From NCBI GenBank assembly GCA_902491345.1, contig CABUHI010000037.1:1-12838 (forward strand): a stretch of 12,838 bases of DNA, written 5' to 3'. Shown in pieces: positions 12,567-12,838 of this stretch. A program made the position numbers and the translations under genes. The notes below the pieces were generated by a model, which was not told the DNA's origin, ran no database searches, and saw nothing but the letters and a program-made list of their open reading frames with translations. The stretch comes from an uncultured Collinsella sp. (lineage in GTDB: Bacteria > Actinomycetota > Coriobacteriia > Coriobacteriales > Coriobacteriaceae). Position 1 is the first letter of the stretch, and every line of letters begins with the position of its first letter.

Positions 12567-12838
12567 TTACGCCTTAAGCGTGAGCACCGCACCGAAGGCG
12601 GTCGGGCCACAGTGGCTCGAGATGACGCCGCCGACTTGAGTCCAGGTAACGTCCTTAAAGCCCAGGTCATGCGCATAGACTTCCATGTCATCGCGCAGCT
12701 CCTGGGAAAGGCCCACCGAATACGCCAGGCCAATGTGCGAGTAGTCAATCTCGCCCTTCGCAACCATGTGGTCAATGAAGGCGCGGGCGCACTTGAGCAT
12801 AGAACCGCGGAACTTCTTGGTCGCCACGAACTTACCGC
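12567..12838 (-). CDS. DegV family protein (C-terminal part, partial)
   Basis: The last ~90 codons of a protein that begins beyond the right edge. The visible part, with ARAFIDHMVAKGEIDYSHIG, a helix-rich stretch and the closing VGGVISSHCGPTAFGAVLTL, matches the C-terminal subdomain of DegV (fatty-acid-binding FakB-like) proteins, where a V-x-G-x-x-I-x-x-H-x-GP-x-A-x-G motif lines the ligand head-group pocket. FakB-type members present exogenous fatty acids to the kinase FakA; whether this copy does so cannot be judged from the fragment. The expected histidine of that motif is present (ISSHCGP). The stop is TAA at 12567-12569. The gene is separated from pflA by a terminator, so it is an independent unit. 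Confidence 0.85.
   Translation of the reverse strand, partial: GKFVATKKFRGSMLKCARAFIDHMVAKGEIDYSHIGLAYSVGLSQELRDDMEVYAHDLGFKDVTWTQVGGVISSHCGPTAFGAVLTLKA

Overview
The window looks like a high-GC Gram-positive (actinobacterial) chromosome. Gene content, codon use, GTG starts with strong AGGAG sites and dense intergenic palindromes suggest a gut Coriobacteriia such as Collinsella. That placement is inference: there is no rRNA or other decisive marker here.

Layout. 1-463 (-): start of an ABC-transporter ATPase, cut by the window edge. 464-734: divergent promoter region with a palindrome resembling an actinobacterial LexA/SOS box just upstream of a GyrI-like gene (735-1373, +). 1374-2262: a degraded patch in which the 5' part of an Abi-family (Abi_2/AbiD/F-type) gene is joined to the 3' end of a ClC-type chloride channel gene. 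2263-2841 (-): methylated-DNA-cysteine methyltransferase. 2842-3243: GC-rich spacer ending in a 130-bp compound palindrome.

3244-8536 is the aspartate-family amino acid core. lysC (aspartate kinase) and asd (aspartate-semialdehyde dehydrogenase) run leftward. thrC (threonine synthase) and thrB (homoserine kinase) run rightward from the same 104-bp divergent region. Together they cover aspartate to aspartate semialdehyde, and homoserine to threonine. Homoserine dehydrogenase is absent and must lie elsewhere. thrC ends in a textbook GAAA-loop terminator, so thrB probably has its own promoter, with a large palindrome in its leader.

8743-11309 (-): a serine hydrolase of the class A beta-lactamase fold, the MTA/SAH nucleosidase gene and the ribosome-assembly GTPase engB, probably read in that order. 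11574-12392 (-): pyruvate formate-lyase activating enzyme, with no pflB adjacent. 12567-12838 (-): C-terminal part of a DegV-family fatty-acid-binding protein, separated from pflA by a bidirectional terminator.

I found no CRISPR array, tRNA, rRNA, intact mobile element or multi-gene defence system. The least explained material is the set of long, often nested inverted repeats at gene borders (2146-2223, 3102-3231, 7529-7640, 8530-8663, 11513-11557), the putative SOS control of the GyrI-like gene, and the abi/clc deletion scar.
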